A stretch of DNA of 64,000 nt from Allium sativum (lineage: Eukaryota > Streptophyta > Magnoliopsida > Asparagales > Amaryllidaceae), in the NCBI GenBank assembly GCA_030737875.1, contig CM060922.1, positions 234,154,335 through 234,218,334 on the forward strand, read 5' to 3'. Position 1 is the stretch's first letter, and each line of letters begins with the position of its first letter. Positions 59,434 to 64,000 of the stretch are shown piece after piece. Both the position numbers and the translations under genes were made by a program. The notes beneath the pieces were generated by a model that did not search any database, was not told the origin of the DNA, and was given only the letters and a program-made list of their open reading frames with translations.

Positions 59434-60799
59434 TTTTATTAGGATCTTTTAATATTATTTCTTCTAATGTTTTATCCTTATCCCAAGCTGCTAGAGGGTT
59501 TTCAATATATGTTTCTTTGAATCTTTCTTTAATATTTTCAAAAGAGTCAATGCTTTCTTGTTTTAGAATTGGTATTTTTTTCAAGTTTAGGGATATCACC
59601 ACGCTGTGCTATTATAGGTTGGTAACTTGGATCAACAACATATGCTTGTTTAAGCCAAGGTGCTAAAATAGGTGTTCCACATGGTGTAGTAAATATAATA
59701 TGTTCTGTTAACTGGGTCATAGGTTGATATGCTAGGCAGAAATCATTTCCTAACAATATGTCTGGGCCTTGAACATTACTAGCCCATAACTTTGGTATTT
59801 TAATTTTAATATTTCCTATTGTGAAGGGGACATTAACAGCATAATCTTTATAACAAATTTCTTTTTCTTGTATATCTAAAGCAATTATAGAAGATCCATC
59901 TTGAATCCATCACTTTTGTGGTAAAATATATTTTTTACAGAAAGATATTCCTAATCCTGTATCTATATATGCATTTAGTTTTATTGGTTGGTAATAAGGT
60001 ATTTCTATAGTTCCTTCTATGTATGTAGAATATGGTGAGGTGACCACTGCCTTTTTAATATGTTGTTTGTCAGTTCTTGGAAATTCATATTGATCTAACC
60101 GGATATATGAGTTTTTTAAGGTAAAAGTATATTTTGTAATAAAATTCATTCTTAAAAATATTTCATTTTTTGCTAATTTATCATCTACTAACATTTCCAT
60201 TTGTATTTGTAGGATTTTCTCATTTTTGTCTATGTGTGCTAGCCTTGCTTCTACACTTTTTCCTAAAACATGTATTTGTCCAAAATAATCTACATATTTA
60301 AAAGGATTTTGTATTGTATTGTATGGCTTTGTTTGTACTAGATAGGGATTAATATGAGAGGATGCTGCTCCTGTATCTAAAAGCACATTTACTTCTTTGC
60401 TATCTAAAAAACCATGTATATATAATTGTTTACTTGATCCTATTAAATTTAATTTTTCTAGAGGTAGTAATTCTAAATCATTTTCCTGAGAAGATATTTT
60501 TATATGTCTTAATTGATTAGAAGTAGATGCTTCATGGTCATAACATATTCTAAAAGAATTTTTGCTTTGTGGTTTTGCTACTGGTTGGGTTTTGTATCTG
60601 TTTTTCCTATGAAGGATTAATTCTTGTGGAAATTCCAACTCTTCGTGTTTTAGCTCTCTGGGAGGTATAACTTCACATATATCAGAAAATGGTTTAGCTA
60701 TATTGATATTTTCTTCTTTGAATTTCTTTGTAGTGATATGATGTTTAGTTGAGTAAGCATATACCATGCAGGCTGTAATACTACACACTTTACTTCCTA
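59434..60799 (-). pseudogene. EPRV tandem aspartic protease region and start of pol
   Basis: After the movement protein and about 100 linker residues the frame holds a first retropepsin-like domain: DTGAASSHI (about 60377) and, 70 residues on, FLRMNF (about 60158) at the place of the usual hydrophobic-Gly-x-D/N-F motif. A second domain follows: YIDTGLGISFC (about 59963) through ILLGNDFCLAY (about 59762), which matches the protease at the head of caulimovirid pol. Breaks: TGA at 59910-59912 (Trp expected) and a frameshift near 59550, after which the pol frame runs to the border with element D. The normal role is cleavage of the polyprotein; retropepsins act as dimers. Confidence 0.7.
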
Positions 60800-61319
60800 G
60801 AGGCATTTTAAGTCTTTCAATTTTATGATACATTGTAAGTCCTAGTTCTATATTTTGATCAGATAATGAAATTGCAAAATCAGGAAATATTCTCATTTTT
60901 ATTGTTTGATATGCAAAATTTCCTCTAATTACTCCTAACAGGGCATCTTTTGCATCATGAAGTATCCTATCATCTGATATCTAAAATGTACAAGGAACAT
61001 TCATCCCTCTTCTACAAGAACATTTTATGATAAGTTCTATTCCTCCTAGTTGTAACCATTTTACTTGTTTATTAAATTCTTTTGAAAAGTTTTTCCTATC
61101 TTCTTTTATTGCTTTTTGTGTTAGTAATTTTAATAGAATTTCTCCTTCCATAGTAAGGACATCTATAGGTTGTTCAAAGGTTCTTATTACATACTTTTCT
61201 TTAGACATATATTTTATTAATGGCATTTCATAACATTCTTCTCTTGAAAGTGTATGTTTTATTTTTTCTATTTGATTATATTTTTCTTCTGACATTTGTT
61301 TGATTTGTTCATATCCACT
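60800..61319 (-). pseudogene. EPRV movement protein (30K superfamily), one stop
   Basis: The N-terminal half contains WLQLGGIELIIK followed by a Gly-containing basic stretch, matching the core strand motif of 30K movement proteins. After a TAG at 60981-60983 the same frame continues to FPDFAISLSD and MPLGSKVCSI, the C-terminal signature of caulimovirid movement proteins. Such proteins line plasmodesmata and let virus pass between cells. It is in frame with the preceding acidic region (separated by TAA at 61320-61322) and with the protease that follows. Confidence 0.75.
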
Positions 61320-61955
61320 TTAATCATCTTTGGTTTCAGAGACTATTATATTTGTTTCCATAGAAGGTTGTTGATCTATATTAGTTTCTTCATTCATTAA
61401 TTCTTGGAATTCTTTTTCAATATCTTCAGATTTATCAGACATAGTACTTCCACTATCTATAGAAGAGATTTCAGAAATAACTTCTTTTGGTTCTCTTTCT
61501 TTTACTATTGTTATCTTTCTTAATGCATCCATATATGTTTGCACACTATACTTTTCTCTGTCAAAAATGTGTATATTTCTATTATTTTTCTTACTTACAA
61601 TTACATTTTGTCTAGTTTTTATTACACTGTATGTTTTATGATCAAAGATATGTTCACATGGAATAACATTTTTATGTTTAGGCTTTTGTTTTATATTTTT
61701 CCTATCCTGTGGTTCTTTAAATTCTAGAATGTCATATGGTACAGGTTTCTTGATTAGTTTTTCAAATTTTTCATTGTATAGTTGTACAAAATTGTGAGAA
61801 CTTGTTCTTAACATTTTAACATTCACCACGCTTAGTTTGTGTGGGTTACAACTATACTCTTCTTCAGTTTCCGTATCATTGTCTGATTCAGAATCTGAAA
61901 CTAATTCATATACTTCTTCGTCAGAATCAAATTCATTTTCTAATTGTATAGGCAT
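61320..61955 (-). pseudogene. EPRV acidic linker between CCHC knuckle and movement protein
   Basis: 211 codons open. Begins with a strongly acidic Asp/Glu/Ser run (SDSESDNDTETEEEY), then a mixed charged region and a second acidic, Ser-rich stretch near the end. No catalytic motif. Acidic tracts flank the coat protein in caulimovirids and are usually removed in maturation; that role here is inference. In frame with both neighbours. Confidence 0.55.
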
Positions 61956-62348
61956 TACTTGTTCAGAAAATAAACGGAATGCTTTTACTGCTGTTTTCTT
62001 ATATTTTCCTTTTTCTAGACATTCATTAGCATAATGTCCCTCTTTATTACATGCCCAACATCTCTATGTCTTTTTAGTTGTATCTCTTTTATTTTTGTGA
62101 CTTTTCCTTTTAAAGTATCTTTTCTTTCTAAAATTAGGTGGTTTATGTTTTTTTAATTTGACTGGCCTAAAATATTTTTTAAATTTCTTCCTATACTTTT
62201 TACCAATTGGATTACATCCCCACTGAGTTGGTATTTCAGAGGTTCCACATGACAAACCTTTTTCTTTAGAATATTGTCTAGCACTTCCTATTAAGGATTG
62301 CTACATGCAATAGTAATCAATTTTGTCTTTAGTAAACTTCATCTGTAT
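61956..62348 (-). pseudogene. EPRV basic region and CCHC zinc knuckle
   Basis: Very Lys/Arg-rich stretch (for example KYRKKFKKYF) followed by CWACNKEGHYANEC, a CX2CX4HX4C knuckle typical of the coat protein C-terminus, used to bind viral RNA. Three in-frame stops disturb it: TGA at 62349-62351, TAG near 62305, and TAG near 62064 just before the knuckle. The inverted copy at 63749-64000 has Cys in place of the last stop, showing that the stop is a local mutation. Confidence 0.8.
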
Positions 62349-62849
62349 TCATAAACTTGGAAATACATCTGGATTATTTTTAAGATAATTTTCATAATCA
62401 TTTGATAGTATGTTTGCCCAAGGTAAAGGTAGTTTTAAGAAATATAAGGATAGTACATTTTCCATTGTACCTTCATCTGGTGCTGAAGCATAATAATATT
62501 TAGCAAATTCACAATTATATTCATCTATGTATCTTAGATCACATATTGCAGGGTTAGCAAGTTTTATTCTTGCCTTTTTCTTTTCTTCATCTTCTAACTT
62601 TTTATCATCAAATGGAAATCCTCCAAACTCTGTTTTTAATACTTTTCTAAATGATTCAATTAAATTCAAAGGGTCTAGTAAATTAACAGAATCTCTTGCT
62701 CCTGTGTTAATTAATTGTTTAGCCTCTTTAGTTAAATTTTTATACCAATTTCTCACGTTACCTACAAATGTATTTTCTATAATACCCAACATGTCTATAG
62801 ATGACTGTATATTTTTTGTAATTCTAAAATTTGAAAATCTCCAGCCCAT
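62349..62849 (-). pseudogene. EPRV coat protein core
   Basis: 166 codons open with VRNWYKNLTKEAKQLI near the start, resembling the caulimovirid coat protein core, then a Lys/Glu-rich turn and a conserved Tyr/Cys/Phe segment (YIDEYNCEFAKYYYAS). It would form the capsid together with the following basic and knuckle region. A frameshift near 62840 separates it from the upstream frame. Confidence 0.65.
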
Positions 62850-63592
62850 GCATCAACTAGTTGAATAACATTTTCAGCGCAATCAAGATCTAAGACAGAT
62901 CTTGAATGTTCCTGTAATTTCTTCTCTTTTGGTTTATATAATTCAGAATATGTTTTATATGGTTTTTCTTTTTTTGGAAATACATATTCATTATATATTT
63001 TTTCTCCTTCATATTGTTTTATGGATTCTAAATTATTTGTGTGATTATCTGTATGCGGGGGATTTTATACAGTTACTATACTACCACTAGTTGCTTCCAT
63101 TTTTAAATGTTCAATGGATTCTTTATTATGTTGTAACGTTGATAGTCTAGACATGGCCATGGCTATGTCTCCTAGTTGGGACCCATCAGCTTTGTCCCAA
63201 AGTGCTTCTAGCTCATTCATTGTTTTGTCATCATACTGGGTATGAGACTCAACAACTTTATTCATTTTGTTATTTTCTATTGAGGATTTAAGGTTAATAG
63301 TAAATCCTCCTGTAGACTTTATACTTGATGGCAACATTTCTTCCGCAATACCTAACCTTTTCATCATTTTTTCTAGCTTATTATTAATTTCTATTATAGT
63401 AATATAATCACTAGGGGCTTGTAAAAAGGCTAATCTCAACTGATTATATGTAAGGATATTAGCAAACAGATTATATTCTGCAGTACCATTTTTAATAATA
63501 AACAATTTTTCTTCAGTTTCTATGATGGATTTAGCCATCAAGAATACTGATAGTTTACTTTTAAGATCTTCATACAATTTATCCACCTCCAT
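62850..63592 (-). pseudogene. EPRV N-terminal polyprotein region
   Basis: Starts at ATG 63590-63592, whose codon begins one base after the tRNA primer site. 175 codons are open (MEVDKLYEDL ... to TAA at 63065-63067). The same frame then continues without further stops until about 62840, where it shifts into the coat protein frame. Mostly helical-looking, charged sequence; no recognised domain. Placing the first ATG next to the primer site means there is practically no spacer between priming site and coding start. Confidence 0.65.
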
Positions 63593-63593
63593 G

Positions 63594-63605
63594 GCTCTGA
63601 TACCA
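63594..63605 (-). other. EPRV tRNA-Met primer binding site
   Basis: TGGTATCAGAGC on the minus strand; sets position 1 of the viral genome by convention and marks the site of the minus-strand discontinuity in relatives. Confidence 0.9.
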
Positions 63606-63748
63606 ATTGTACGGTTGAATTCTTAAAATAAAAGATTACGGTTGAATTCTTAAAATAAAAGATTTCTCGGTTTTTTAGATTTTTGATTTCTAAAAAGACA
63701 GAATTCAAAAATACAGGATCTTGAAATAATTTTTTATTATACTGAAAT
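63606..63748 (-). other. EPRV leader, right-hand copy
   Basis: Contains two 27-bp direct repeats (63611-63637, 63638-63664) and then sequence also found at 41898-41986. It is the uninterrupted version of the element C insertion site. Confidence 0.85.
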
Positions 63749-64000
63749 TAAAGTATAGGAAGAAATTTAAAAAATATTTTTGGCCAGTCAAATTAAAAAA
63801 ATATAAACCACCTAATTTTAGAAAGAAAAGATACTTTAAAAGAAAAAGTCACAAAAATAAAAAAGATACAACTAAAAAGACATGTAGATGTTGGGCATGT
63901 AATAAAGAGGGACATTATGCTAATGAATGTCCAGAAAAAGGAAAATATAAGAAAACAGCAGTAAAAGCATTCCGTTTATTTTCTGAACAAGTAATGCCTA
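63749..64000 (+). pseudogene. Second EPRV fragment, opposite orientation (basic region and CCHC knuckle)
   Basis: Plus-strand sequence equals the minus strand of about 62206-61949. The frame is open to the window edge and reads a basic region and CRCWACNKEGHYANEC knuckle without the stop found in the minus copy. It joins the leader of the first copy directly at about 63748, giving a head-to-head arrangement. It probably continues beyond the window. Confidence 0.9.

Larger units (their letters stand above)
26887..63748 (-). other. Endogenous pararetrovirus (Caulimoviridae), full-length but degraded, in three pieces
   Basis: Removing elements C and D leaves one continuous minus-strand viral sequence of about 7.4 kb: 63748-59434, 44937-41898, 26945-26887. 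Viral order is leader, tRNA-Met site, coat-protein region, CCHC knuckle, movement protein, two DTG domains, RT, RNase H, transactivator-like ORF, TATA box, leader again. The leader block (about 145 bp) is present at both ends, so the copy slightly exceeds one genome length. Stops and frameshifts break the polyprotein. Domain order points to the cavemovirus/solendovirus side of the family; genus assignment is tentative. Integration is old relative to C and D. Confidence 0.85.

Overview
This is plant nuclear DNA made almost entirely of nested retroelements. No host protein-coding gene, tRNA or rRNA was recognised. The evidence for a plant is the set of Ty3/gypsy chromovirus elements with a C-terminal chromodomain (Tekay/Del-like), plant-type primer sites complementary to initiator tRNA-Met (TGGTATCAGAGC), and an endogenous pararetrovirus of the family Caulimoviridae. 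The sequence alone does not fix the species; a large, repeat-rich angiosperm genome fits.

Layout. (1) 1-987: 3' part of a long LTR related to element C. (2) 988-22003: element A, a non-coding large-LTR retrotransposon (LARD-like). Its LTR is 4.6 kb and its internal region only 1.4 kb. Its 5' LTR is split by element B (4751-15693), a nearly intact Tekay-like chromovirus on the minus strand with target duplication GGATT. The uninterrupted 3' LTR of A shows the empty site. (3) 22004-26886: a short unassigned flank, a truncated LTR (G), and a solo LTR (F, duplication GTAAC). (4) 26887-63748: an endogenous pararetrovirus (EPRV) on the minus strand, cut into three pieces by element C (26946-41897, duplication AGATT) and element D (44938-59433, duplication TTTTA). 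C is a second LARD-like element with LTRs of 6.9-7.0 kb and a 1.04 kb non-coding interior. D is a decayed chromovirus; its 3' LTR carries solo LTR E (45288-48979, duplication GTTCC). (5) 63749-64000: a second EPRV fragment in opposite (head-to-head) orientation.

The EPRV reads, in viral order: primer site, coat-protein region, CCHC knuckle, acidic linker, 30K-type movement protein, two successive DTG (retropepsin-like) domains, reverse transcriptase, RNase H, then a separate 343-codon ORF resembling the caulimovirid transactivator/inclusion-body protein. It is broken by stops and frameshifts; only the last ORF is undisturbed. The domain order recalls cavemoviruses and solendoviruses, but coat, movement and protease domains share one frame and the protease fold seems duplicated. 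I consider these the most noteworthy coding observations.

The LTRs hold the other main signal. LTRs of both coding (B, D, E, F, G) and non-coding (A, C) families share termini, polypurine context, a CAGTC/GACTG hairpin about 390-435 bp from the LTR 3' end, and larger hairpins whose stems differ between families by compensating base changes. This suggests A and C descend from, and may be mobilised by, the chromovirus lineage, and that several folded elements are under selection.

Order of events read from nesting: EPRV integration, then C and D into it, then E into D; A, then B into A; F at the G/EPRV edge.
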